The notes below the pieces were generated by a model. It saw only the letters and a program-made list of their open reading frames with translations, ran no database searches and was not told the origin of the DNA. The position numbers and the translations under genes are program-made. From Ruminococcus sp. (GTDB lineage: Bacteria > Bacillota > Clostridia > Oscillospirales > Ruminococcaceae): a stretch of 57,742 bases of DNA. The stretch spans positions 1 to 57,742 of the forward strand of contig JAFQHO010000085.1 of NCBI GenBank assembly GCA_017397925.1, read 5' to 3'. Shown in pieces: positions 8,031-15,945 of this stretch; position 1 is the first letter of the stretch, and each line of letters starts with the position of its first letter.

Positions 8031-8087
8031 TAACTTACATATTATTTTGATTTTTTGGCAATCTCAAATATATTAGATTTTAAATCA

Positions 8088-8837
8088 TTATATTTCAAAC
8101 TCAAATTTAGGCATTAACTGCAATTTATGCAGATTATTTCTGTGCATACGGTCAATTATCTCTTTCAGTTCGGGTTTATGGCTTAAATCCGTAAGACCGC
8201 GGATATAAGTGTCAAGCTCCGCATAGGTAAAGCCGAGGTTTTCCTCGTCAGTCTTGCCGCAAAGTCCATCAATAGGTACTTTGTGAACAAGGCTTTCAGG
8301 AAGTCCGAGATAATCGCCGATTTGCAGGATTTCTGTAACCGTCAGCATTGACAGAGGAGAGAAATCACCTGCTGCATCGCCGTGCTTTGTGGAATAGCCA
8401 ACCCAGTCCTCGGAAAGGTTGCAGGTATTTACTACTCTGCCGTTAAGACAGGCAGCTGCTGCGTAAAGGGTAGCCATTCTGATACGGGGAGGAGTATTTA
8501 TAACCGCCTGTGAATTCATAGGCATATGGCTTTCAAACTCCTTTGTAAATGCGTCTACAGTGCTGCCGATGTTTATTGTATGATACTGTATACCAAGAGT
8601 ATCAACAAGAAGCTGACTGCAATCAATATCGTGCTGAATACCATTTGGCATAAGGATGCCTACAACCCTGTCCTTGCCGAGAGCTTTTACGCATACAGCT
8701 GCGGCTACAGAGCTGTCCTTGCCCCCTGATATGCCGATTACAGCCTTGGTATCGGGAGAGGCGGTTGTGTCAAAATAGTCCTTAACCCATTTGATAAGGT
8801 CGGCAGTTGTCTTTTCAACGTTAAAATTATAGCTCAT
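8088..8837 (-). CDS. nadE: Ammonia-dependent NAD+ synthetase
   Basis: 249 residues, lacking the glutaminase domain, so it is the ammonia-using form. The ATP-pyrophosphatase P-loop GISGGKDSS (about residue 37) is intact, as are YSTKHGDAAGDFSP and KVPIDGLCGKTDEE. It converts nicotinic acid adenine dinucleotide to NAD+ in the cytoplasm. I start at the ATG at 8837 (AAGGTG six nt upstream) rather than the GTG three codons earlier. It is the last gene of a greA-lysS-membrane protein-nadE operon, 11 bp after the preceding stop. Confidence 0.95.
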   Translation of the reverse strand: MSYNFNVEKTTADLIKWVKDYFDTTASPDTKAVIGISGGKDSSVAAAVCVKALGKDRVVGILMPNGIQHDIDCSQLLVDTLGIQYHTINIGSTVDAFTKEFESHMPMNSQAVINTPPRIRMATLYAAAACLNGRVVNTCNLSEDWVGYSTKHGDAAGDFSPLSMLTVTEILQIGDYLGLPESLVHKVPIDGLCGKTDEENLGFTYAELDTYIRGLTDLSHKPELKEIIDRMHRNNLHKLQLMPKFEFEI

Positions 8838-8848
8838 AATTTTCACCT

Positions 8849-9757
8849 TTACTCCGAAATATCCTTTACAATAGCGTCAAATACAGGATAATCCTTTTCA
8901 TAAAGTTCCTGCATTCTCTTTTCGCTGGTGTGCATAAGCTTATGAGGCTCACGGATAGCAATAAACCATTCATCTGTTATAACGCTTTCATCTACCCCGA
9001 TTTTTTCAGCTAAAGCAGAGTCTTTAAGCATAAGCTTATCGCCTTTAATAAGTTCATTGTCGGGATAAATGGCGGATATATCCACAAAAACGCCGTCGCT
9101 GAGCATTTCTGCTGCAAGCTTGTTTCCGATTACAATTGCGCCATTATCGCTTTGAAGTTCAGCGGAAAGCATACTTGTTGCACTGCTTGCATAGTCTCTT
9201 TTGTCATCACCCGTATATGGGATATAGTGCACAGAGGCTTCAATTTTGCCGTTTCCGTTGATATCCTCAATAAGGCTTTCTATGTATTCTTCCAGCTGGC
9301 TTTCCTGCGACAATTTGTAATTCTCGCCGATAACAAGCAATATAACATCGGGATTGGGACGTGAAAGAAAGCTGTGAAGCAGAATACACGCTATTGTACC
9401 GAATATTACTGCAATTGTAAGCCACCATTTATTGAGGTAGAAGAAACTGACGATTTTCTGCCATACGGTCATTTTGACTTCTTCTTCAGTTTCTTCTTTT
9501 ATAGTATCGCTTTCCTCGATAATTCCCTGTTTAAGACGGATAAGCTCCAGTCTTTCTTCTTCAAGGCGTTTTGCTCTTGCTTCTTCGGCTTTTTTTCTCC
9601 GTTCAGCAAGCTTTTGTTCAAGTTCCGCCTGTTTTTTTAATTCCTCTGCGGCTTCTTTCTTCTTGTTTTCACGCCTTGTCTCAAATATATTCTGAGATAT
9701 ATGGAGCTTTTCGTCACTTTCGGGAGTGCTTGTATTATTCTCGTTATTCTTCTTCAT
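8849..9757 (-). CDS. Single-pass membrane protein with long N-terminal coiled coil, function unknown
   Basis: 302 residues, not recognised. Residues 25-95 are almost entirely Lys/Glu/Arg/Ala and should form a cytoplasmic coiled coil (RRENKKKEAAEELKKQAEL region). A single transmembrane segment follows at about 110-133. The C-terminal ~165 residues, including DVILLVIGENYKLS, should lie outside the membrane. No catalytic motif is visible. The gene overlaps the lysS end by 14 bp and is followed 11 bp later by nadE, so it is expressed with housekeeping genes. It might be a remote solute-binding-like or envelope-anchoring protein, but that is a guess. Confidence 0.85.
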   Translation of the reverse strand: MKKNNENNTSTPESDEKLHISQNIFETRRENKKKEAAEELKKQAELEQKLAERRKKAEEARAKRLEEERLELIRLKQGIIEESDTIKEETEEEVKMTVWQKIVSFFYLNKWWLTIAVIFGTIACILLHSFLSRPNPDVILLVIGENYKLSQESQLEEYIESLIEDINGNGKIEASVHYIPYTGDDKRDYASSATSMLSAELQSDNGAIVIGNKLAAEMLSDGVFVDISAIYPDNELIKGDKLMLKDSALAEKIGVDESVITDEWFIAIREPHKLMHTSEKRMQELYEKDYPVFDAIVKDISE

Positions 9758-11366
9758 TTTCTTCCTTGGCAGCTCTTCCGCTGTTTGCAGGGATTGGCTT
9801 CATTGTGGGGAAAAGGAGTACATCACGGATAGATGCACTGTCTGTAAGGAGCATAACAAGTCTGTCAAGTCCAAGTCCGAGACCGCCCGTAGGAGGTAAG
9901 CCGTATTCGAGAGCTGTTACGAAATCTTCGTCAACCTCTCCTGTTGTATCGCCAAGAGCACGTCTTGCCTCAACCTGCTTTATGAAACGTTCCTTCTGGT
10001 CGATAGGGTCGTTAAGCTCAGAGAATGCATTACCCATTTCGCGGCAGTAGATGAAGTACTCGAAACGCTCTGTAAATGCAGGGTCAGAGGGCTTTCTCTT
10101 TGCAAGAGGTGAATTCTCAACAGGGTAATCATAGATAATTGTAGGCTGTACAAGCTTATCCTCAACAAATGCATCAAAGAAGGCAATGAGAACGTGTCCC
10201 TTTGTAGCGTGGTCACCCTCCTCAACCTCAACGTTGTGAGCCTTAGCGCAAGCTCTTGCGTCCTCGTCAGTTGCCCAGTCGTTGTAATCAACGCCTGCGT
10301 ACTTCTTGACGGATTCAATCATTGTAAGACGCTGCCAGGGCTTTCCAAGCTCAATATCTACACCCTGATAGGAGATTGTATCGCTTCCGCAGATTTTGAA
10401 TGCCAGAGTTCTGTACATATTCTCAATAAGGTCCATCATACCGATATAGTCAGTATATGCCTGATACATTTCAATAGTAGTAAACTCAGGGTTGTGTGAA
10501 GTGTCCATACCCTCGTTACGGAAGATACGTCCAACCTCATAAACCTTGTCAAATCCGCCTACGATGAGCTTTTTAAGGTTAAGCTCTGTTTCGATACGCA
10601 TAAACATATCCATATCAAGTGTGTTGTGGTGGGTTACAAAAGGTCTTGCAGCTGCGGCAATCTGAATGGGGAGAAGTACAGGGGTTTCAACCTCTGTATA
10701 TCCCAGATTGTCGAGATAATTTCTGATTTCCTTGAGAATAAGGCTTCTCTTTACAAATGTATTCTTAACCTCGGGATTAACGATAAGGTCAAGGTAACGC
10801 TGACGATATCTTGCATCCTGGTCTTTTAAGCCGTGCCATTTTTCAGGGAGGGGGAGAAGTGACTTGGAAAGAAGCTCGATTTTGTGAGCGTGAATTGAAA
10901 TTTCGCCCTTTCTTGTTCTGAATACAAAGCCCTCAACACCGATAATATCGCCGATATCCCACTTTTTCTTGAACTCCTTGAACTGGTCTGCGCCAATATC
11001 ATTGGAGCGGATATATACCTGAATACGGTCTGTGTTGTCGCGTACATCGATAAAATTAGCCTTGCCCATATCACGCCAGGACATTATTCTTCCTGCAATG
11101 CGGATAATGTTGCCGTTGAGTGCTTCGAGGCCTGCTTTTACTGCTTCTTCATCACCGTTTGCTGCAGCGATAATCGCTGCCTCTTTAGCTTCATATTCAG
11201 CCTTTAAATCAGCTGCTTTGCCTGTAACGTCGTACTTTGTAGTCTGGAAGGGATCAAAACCGCCCTCACGGAGAGATGCAAGCTTATCAAGACGATCCTT
11301 CTTTAATATATTTATATCCTGTTCTTCTTCAGCCTGAACGGGGATATTGTTCTGATTTTCGCTCAT
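9744..11366 (-). CDS. lysS: Lysyl-tRNA synthetase, class II
   Basis: 540 residues: an N-terminal OB-fold anticodon-binding domain (about 70-190) and a class II catalytic core. Motif 2 (FRNEGMDTSHNPEFTTIEMY) and motif 3 (GLGLGLDRLVML) are intact. It charges tRNA-Lys. Of two in-frame ATGs I take 11366, which has AAAGG 9 nt upstream; the one at 11375 almost touches that site. It follows greA directly, an arrangement known from other Firmicutes, and overlaps the next gene by 14 bp. An acidic Glu-rich tail (EENEEE) closes the protein. Confidence 0.97.
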   Translation of the reverse strand: MSENQNNIPVQAEEEQDINILKKDRLDKLASLREGGFDPFQTTKYDVTGKAADLKAEYEAKEAAIIAAANGDEEAVKAGLEALNGNIIRIAGRIMSWRDMGKANFIDVRDNTDRIQVYIRSNDIGADQFKEFKKKWDIGDIIGVEGFVFRTRKGEISIHAHKIELLSKSLLPLPEKWHGLKDQDARYRQRYLDLIVNPEVKNTFVKRSLILKEIRNYLDNLGYTEVETPVLLPIQIAAAARPFVTHHNTLDMDMFMRIETELNLKKLIVGGFDKVYEVGRIFRNEGMDTSHNPEFTTIEMYQAYTDYIGMMDLIENMYRTLAFKICGSDTISYQGVDIELGKPWQRLTMIESVKKYAGVDYNDWATDEDARACAKAHNVEVEEGDHATKGHVLIAFFDAFVEDKLVQPTIIYDYPVENSPLAKRKPSDPAFTERFEYFIYCREMGNAFSELNDPIDQKERFIKQVEARRALGDTTGEVDEDFVTALEYGLPPTGGLGLGLDRLVMLLTDSASIRDVLLFPTMKPIPANSGRAAKEENEEE

Positions 11367-11378
11367 TTGACTCATCCT

Positions 11379-11846
11379 TTACTTAGAAATTTCAATTACC
11401 TCAAAACGAAGCTCGCCCACAGGAGCCTCAACGATGAAAATATCGCCTACCTTTTTCTTCATAGCTGCCTTGCCGATAGGGGATTCATCGGAGATTTTGC
11501 CGTTCTTTATATCAACGTGGTTTGTTCCGACAATGTTGAAGGTTTCAACCTTATCTGTGCCAACGCGCTTTATCTTGATAATTGAACCCATACCGATTTC
11601 ATCAACGGAAATGTTGGATTCTTCAATAATCTCAGCGTTGTCAACGGTATATTGAAGCTCTGCAATCTGTGCTTCCAGGATAGCCTGTTCGTTTTTAGCC
11701 TCATCGTACTCGGCATTTTCGGAAAGGTCACCGTAGGAACGTGCTACTTTAAGTCTTTCAGCAACTTCCTTACGTTTATTAATTTTAAGGTCATCAAGCT
11801 CCAGAACGAGCTTTTCGTAGTTTGATCTTGACATCTGCTTGCCCAT
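11379..11846 (-). CDS. greA: Transcription elongation factor GreA
   Basis: 155 residues: an N-terminal antiparallel coiled coil with the conserved acidic tip (SENAEYDEAKNEQA) and a C-terminal FKBP-like domain ending in SPIGKAAMKKKVGD. GreA enters the RNA polymerase secondary channel and stimulates cleavage of backtracked transcripts. The ATG at 11846 has AAGGAG 8 nt upstream; an in-frame GTG three codons earlier overlaps that site. First gene of the greA-lysS-nadE operon, with a promoter at 11930-11958. Confidence 0.97.
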   Translation of the reverse strand: MGKQMSRSNYEKLVLELDDLKINKRKEVAERLKVARSYGDLSENAEYDEAKNEQAILEAQIAELQYTVDNAEIIEESNISVDEIGMGSIIKIKRVGTDKVETFNIVGTNHVDIKNGKISDESPIGKAAMKKKVGDIFIVEAPVGELRFEVIEISK

Positions 11847-11929
11847 AAAAAACACTCCTTAATTGTGCATACTATTTTGTGTGGGAGATGCGGTCTTACT
11901 GACGCACTTCTTCACAATACATACATTTA

Positions 11930-11958
11930 ATTATACCTCATTTTGAACGTTTTGTCAA
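11930..11958 (-). promoter_or_regulatory. Sigma-A promoter of the greA operon
   Basis: On the minus strand, TTGACA (11958-11953) and TATAAT (11935-11930) with a 17-bp spacer. The leader to greA is about 75 nt. The rest of the 11847-12288 gap holds the zinc promoter and a small hairpin (12019-12041 region, 7-bp stem ATTCTAC/GTAGAAT). Confidence 0.85.
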
Positions 11959-12204
11959 TAGCGGAATTTGTGATTTTCAGAGAATTTCAGGGAGAAGTTT
12001 TCTGAAAACATCGTATATTTATATTCTACTATTATTGTAGAATAAAAATGTGTGTTTGTCAATAGGTTTTTGAAAGTTTTTTTGAAATTATTTGAAGTTT
12101 GTAGGATTGCACAAAACGAGCTTGCTTGTATTGTACAAACTGACCATTTGAAGGCTGCTGACTTTCAACTTTATAATGGCTCAAAGGATTTTTCAGGCTG
12201 ACTA

Positions 12205-12262
12205 TTGACAAGCAGGACAAAATGTGGTATAATCTAAAAATGAAAATGATTATCAATTTTGA
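12205..12262 (+). promoter_or_regulatory. znu promoter with Zur-like operator over the start site
   Basis: TTGACA (12205-12210) and TATAAT (12228-12233) with a 17-bp spacer. An imperfect inverted repeat with core ATGATTATCA (about 12241-12262, AAAATGATTATCAATTTT) covers the expected transcription start near 12240. It resembles Fur/Zur-family boxes. Given the zinc importer downstream I infer Zur repression; Fur or another metal regulator cannot be excluded. Confidence 0.7.
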
Positions 12263-12288
12263 GTTTCTCTTTTGTTATGGAGTTGAAT

Positions 12289-13269
12289 ATGTTTAAAAAA
12301 ATCGTTTCAGCGGCATCTGCCGCTGTTTTATCCCTTTCCGCTTTTGCTTCCTGCAGCGGACAGAATACAGCTGACGACGGCAGATTGAGCGTTGTATGCA
12401 CTGTTTTTCCCTGCTATGATTGGACAAGGCAGATAGTTGGAGATACAGAAAATGTGGATATAACCTATCTTCTTGACGACGGTTCTGACCTCCACAGCTT
12501 TCAGCCTACTGCCGATGATATGATTAAAATATCCGACTGCGATGTTTTTGTCTATATCGGCGGCGAATCTGATGAATGGGTTGAAAAAGCCCTTGAAAAT
12601 GCCCGTAATAAGGATATGAAGGTAGTCAAGCTTATGGACAGCCTTTCGGAGTTTCTCACTGAGGAGGAGCATAAGGAGGGTATGGAGGAAGGTCACGACC
12701 ACGAGGGGGAGGAGCATCACCACGAGGATAACGCTTATGATGAGCATATATGGCTTTCCCTTAACAATGCTCAGTTCTGTGTTGCGGATATATCAGCTGC
12801 ACTTTCTCAGGCGGACGGCGTTAATTCTCAGGTGTATTCCGATAATTCCAACGCTTATAATACCGAATTGCAGCTCCTTGACAGAAGTCTTCATATGATG
12901 TTCGACGGTCAGCCGCAGACGTTGATTTTTGGCGACCAATTCCCTTTCCTCTACTTTACAAAGGATTATGGACTTGACTATTATGCCGCATTTTCGGGCT
13001 GTTCTGCTGATATCGAGGCAAGCTTTGAAACTATAACTTTTCTCTCTGAAAAGGTGGATGAGCTTGATGCTGATACAATTTTTGCAATAGAAAACTCCGA
13101 CTGCACTATTGCTGAGGCGGTTGTTGCCAATACTGCGGAAAAATCGCAGAATATAGCCGTTCTTGATTCAATACAGTCGGTTTCACAGAAACAGATTGAC
13201 GGGGGGTATACATATCTTTCGGCAATGCAGGAAAACTACAACGTACTGAAAGAGGTCTATAATTCGTGA
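12289..13269 (+). CDS. znuA: Zinc ABC transporter, substrate-binding lipoprotein
   Basis: 326 residues. A lipoprotein signal ends at Cys22 (lipobox AFASC). The cluster A-1 metal-binding fold is indicated by VFPCYDWTRQIVG and by DLHSFQPTADD, with a metal-ligand His. A His/Glu/Asp-rich loop (EEGHDHEGEEHHHED, about residues 134-148) is typical of zinc rather than manganese binders. The protein captures Zn2+ outside the membrane. I choose the ATG at 12289 with GGAG 6 nt upstream. First gene of a three-gene operon; its stop overlaps the start of znuC by 4 bp. Confidence 0.93.
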   Translation: MFKKIVSAASAAVLSLSAFASCSGQNTADDGRLSVVCTVFPCYDWTRQIVGDTENVDITYLLDDGSDLHSFQPTADDMIKISDCDVFVYIGGESDEWVEKALENARNKDMKVVKLMDSLSEFLTEEEHKEGMEEGHDHEGEEHHHEDNAYDEHIWLSLNNAQFCVADISAALSQADGVNSQVYSDNSNAYNTELQLLDRSLHMMFDGQPQTLIFGDQFPFLYFTKDYGLDYYAAFSGCSADIEASFETITFLSEKVDELDADTIFAIENSDCTIAEAVVANTAEKSQNIAVLDSIQSVSQKQIDGGYTYLSAMQENYNVLKEVYNS

Positions 13270-13982
13270 GTGAACAGATTATATGCTCCAATGCGGCTCT
13301 CGGCTACGAGGACGGTATTGTTACTGAGGGGCTTGATTTCACAGTAAGCAGCGGCGATTATCTTTGTATACTGGGCGAAAACGGTTCGGGTAAAAGTACG
13401 CTGATTAAGGCTCTTTTAGGGCTGAAACCGCAGATAAGCGGCGATATTCGCTTCTGCGGCGATTTTTCAGCTAAGGATATTGGATATCTTCCTCAGCAAA
13501 CACCTGTACAGCGTGATTTCCCTGCATCTGTTGAGGAAATTGTGCTTTCGGGCTGCCTTTCTAAAATGGGATTTTTGCCCTTTTATCGCTCGGCTGAAAA
13601 AAAAATTGCGGCTGAAAATATGAAACAGCTTGGCATTGAGGACATAAAAAAACGCTGTTATCGCGACCTTTCGGGTGGACAACAGCAGAGGGTACTTCTT
13701 GCACGTGCTTTATGTGCGGCAAGCAAAATGCTCCTCCTTGACGAGCCTGTAACGGGACTTGACCCCATTGCTCAGACGGAGCTTTATGAAATGATTGCTA
13801 AGCTGAATAAAAAGGGGATTACAATAATTATGGTATCCCACGATATATCGTCAGCTGTAAAATATGCGTCACATATCCTGCACATATCGAAAAAACAACT
13901 TTTCTTCGGTACAAAGGCAGACTACGTGAAAAGCTCCGTAGGACGCAGATTCCTTGAAAGCGAGGTGGGCGGCGATGAATGA
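13266..13982 (+). CDS. znuC: Zinc ABC transporter, ATP-binding protein
   Basis: 238 residues. Walker A GENGSGKST (about residue 38), ABC signature LSGGQQQR, Walker B MLLLDEP and the H-loop MVSHD are all intact, so it should hydrolyse ATP to drive zinc import. GTG start overlapping the znuA stop (GTGA), which implies translational coupling. It overlaps the permease gene by 8 bp. Confidence 0.94.
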   Translation: MSEQIICSNAALGYEDGIVTEGLDFTVSSGDYLCILGENGSGKSTLIKALLGLKPQISGDIRFCGDFSAKDIGYLPQQTPVQRDFPASVEEIVLSGCLSKMGFLPFYRSAEKKIAAENMKQLGIEDIKKRCYRDLSGGQQQRVLLARALCAASKMLLLDEPVTGLDPIAQTELYEMIAKLNKKGITIIMVSHDISSAVKYASHILHISKKQLFFGTKADYVKSSVGRRFLESEVGGDE

Positions 13983-14832
13983 TATCTTCTCCACATTGCA
14001 GTATTATTTCTCACATCCCTTTGTGGTTTATGCCCTTATTGTAGGGCTTCTTATTGCCCTGTGCTCCTCACTTCTTGGAGTTTCTCTCGTACTGAAACGC
14101 TTTTCCTTTATCGGGGACGGTTTATCTCACGTTGCTTTCGGTGCAATGGCTGTTGCCGCTGTTACGGGCGTAACAAACAGAATGATAATTATACTGCCTC
14201 TGACGGTGCTTTCAGCTGTATTGATACTCCGCACCGGACGTAATACGAAGATACGCGGTGACGCTTCTGTTGCGATGATATCGGTGGGTGCGCTGGCTAT
14301 CGGCTATATGCTGATGAACATATTCCCTGTATCGTCGAATATCTCCGCTGATGTGTGCGGTTCCCTTTTCGGTTCAACTTCAATCCTCACGCTGAAACAA
14401 AGCGATGTCTGGCTTTGTCTTGCTATGTCGGTTGTTGTGCTTGTTTTCTTCGTTTTGTTCTATAACAGAATTTTCAGCGTTACCTTTGACGAGAGTTTTT
14501 CAAAGGCAACGGGTATAAATTCCGACGGCTATAATCTTATGATAGCCATAATAACAGCCATTATCATTGTTATTGCGATGAATCTTGTTGGCTCGCTGCT
14601 TATTTCGGCGCTTATAATTTTTCCTGCGCTGTCGGCTATGAGAGTATTCAAAAGCTTCAAGAGTGTGACAATATGCTCCGCTGTTATTTCAGTTGTATGC
14701 GCAGGTACGGGAATAATCCTTTCCATTCTTTGCTCAACACCTGTGGGCGCGACTATTGTTACAGCTGATTTAGGGGCATTTCTTATATTTTCGATTATTG
14801 GCACTGTTATGTCTAAAAAACGCGTGAAATAA
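13975..14832 (+). CDS. znuB: Zinc ABC transporter, permease
   Basis: 285 residues, eight or so hydrophobic segments, family ABC-3 metal permeases. FSFIGDGLSHVAFGAMA near residue 45 and the long C-terminal SLLISALIIFPALSAMRV segment are signatures of ZnuB/MntB. I start at the ATG at 13975, preceded by GAGGTGGG, instead of a TTG seven codons upstream. The gene ends 4 bp before a strong bidirectional terminator shared with the convergent methyltransferase gene. Confidence 0.93.
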   Translation: MNDIFSTLQYYFSHPFVVYALIVGLLIALCSSLLGVSLVLKRFSFIGDGLSHVAFGAMAVAAVTGVTNRMIIILPLTVLSAVLILRTGRNTKIRGDASVAMISVGALAIGYMLMNIFPVSSNISADVCGSLFGSTSILTLKQSDVWLCLAMSVVVLVFFVLFYNRIFSVTFDESFSKATGINSDGYNLMIAIITAIIIVIAMNLVGSLLISALIIFPALSAMRVFKSFKSVTICSAVISVVCAGTGIILSILCSTPVGATIVTADLGAFLIFSIIGTVMSKKRVK

Positions 14833-14835
14833 TTC

Positions 14836-14865
14836 AAGGGTATCGGTGGAAAATCCGATACCCTT
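14836..14865. terminator. Bidirectional terminator between znuB and the trmH-like gene
   Basis: Perfect 11-bp stem AAGGGTATCGG/CCGATACCCTT with an 8-nt loop, then TATTTC. The stem is identical to that at 7257-7284. It lies in the 36-bp gap between two convergent genes. Confidence 0.85.
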
Positions 14866-14868
14866 ATT

Positions 14869-15678
14869 TCATCTTGTAATTTCCCAGAATGCTACTGCAC
14901 TTGCTGCGGCTACGTTGAGGGAGTCAACGCCCTCTGCCATAGGGATTTTTACAGTATAATCGCAGGCTTCAATAGTGCTGTCTTTCAGTCCTTCGCCCTC
15001 GGTACCGAGGATTATGGCGATTTTTTCAGAATTTTTCAGTTCGGGATTGTCAATATCCGCTGTGTTGCTGTGGAGCGCCATTGCTGCTGTTGTAAATCCC
15101 ATTCCTTTTAGTTTTGCCACATATTCGGGGGAATTTCCGCTTATGTACGTCCAGGGCATACCGAATACAGTTCCCATACTTACGCGGATAGCACGGCGAT
15201 AGAGAGGGTCACTGCTTGGCTCGGTGAGCAGTACTGCGTCAATACCTAAAGCAGCAGCGGAACGTATAACAGCGCCGATATTTGTTTGATTCATAACGTC
15301 CTCTAAAACGGCTATACGGTGTGCATTTCGGCATATTTCCTCCGCTGTTGGAAGCGGCTTTCTTCTCATTGCACAGAGAAGTCCCTGGGTAAGCTTAAAG
15401 CCTGTCAGTTCCGTAAGAATAGCGCTGTCTGCCGTATAAACAGGAATATCTGCGCATTTGTCGATTATATCCTTGCCTTGCCCCTCAATGTATTTACGCT
15501 CTGCAAGGAGAGAAATCGGCTCGTAGCCGTGTTTCAGCGCAAGGCGGATAACCTTTGGGCTTTCGGCTATAAATATGCCTAAATCAGGCTCAAAATAGCG
15601 TTTAAGCTGGATTTCATTGCTTGATACGTAGGGGATAAGCTCCTCGGCTGTCAAATCATTTATTTCAATAATTGGCAT
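14869..15678 (-). CDS. TrmH/SpoU family RNA 2'-O-methyltransferase
   Basis: 269 residues. The N-terminal ~110 residues resemble the SpoU substrate-binding region; the C-terminal SPOUT domain carries motif 1 (NIGAVIRSAAALG), motif 2 (ILGTEGEGLKD) and motif 3 (IPMAEGVDSLNVAAA). Such enzymes methylate ribose in rRNA or tRNA with S-adenosylmethionine. The exact target cannot be read. The gene has its own unit between two terminators. Confidence 0.92.
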   Translation of the reverse strand: MPIIEINDLTAEELIPYVSSNEIQLKRYFEPDLGIFIAESPKVIRLALKHGYEPISLLAERKYIEGQGKDIIDKCADIPVYTADSAILTELTGFKLTQGLLCAMRRKPLPTAEEICRNAHRIAVLEDVMNQTNIGAVIRSAAALGIDAVLLTEPSSDPLYRRAIRVSMGTVFGMPWTYISGNSPEYVAKLKGMGFTTAAMALHSNTADIDNPELKNSEKIAIILGTEGEGLKDSTIEACDYTVKIPMAEGVDSLNVAAASAVAFWEITR

Positions 15679-15708
15679 AATTAAACCTCGCTTAAAATTA
15701 TAAATGTA

Positions 15709-15732
15709 TACCCCACAAAATATTGTGGGGTA
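15709..15732. terminator. Hairpin downstream of copA
   Basis: 9-bp stem TACCCCACA/TGTGGGGTA with a short A/T loop, 7 bp after the copA stop. A T-run follows on the plus strand; on the minus strand the following sequence is only A/T-rich. Confidence 0.65.
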
Positions 15733-15738
15733 AATTTT

Positions 15739-15945
15739 TTATTCAATACCCTTGACAACGAAATCAGCATCAGTGATTGTTTTAATGAGCAGTTCCTCGG
15801 AAACATCGCCTGTTATTTCGAGATAAGCGCACTTGTTTTCCAGTGAAACCTCCGCAGATACTCCCTCAATTGCGTTGAGAAGCTTTGTAACCATACCTGT
15901 GCAGTGATTGCACATCATACCATCAATATACATTGTCTTTTTCAT
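15739..15945 (-). CDS. copZ: Possible internally initiated CopZ copper chaperone
   Basis: The last 68 codons of copA, from an internal ATG at 15945, encode a complete CopZ-sized heavy-metal domain with MMCNHC. A perfect GGAGG stands 8 nt before this ATG, stronger than the site of most genes here. I infer that ribosomes may start internally and make a free chaperone that delivers Cu+ to the pump. The alternative is a recent fusion of copA and copZ with the old ribosome site left behind. The product is predicted, not shown. Confidence 0.6.
   Translation of the reverse strand: MKKTMYIDGMMCNHCTGMVTKLLNAIEGVSAEVSLENKCAYLEITGDVSEELLIKTITDADFVVKGIE

Noticed and set aside
9374-10050. Plus-strand frames opposite the coiled-coil protein and lysS
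   Set aside because: Ser/Phe-rich translations are the antisense of Lys/Glu-rich coding sequence; no ribosome sites or promoters.
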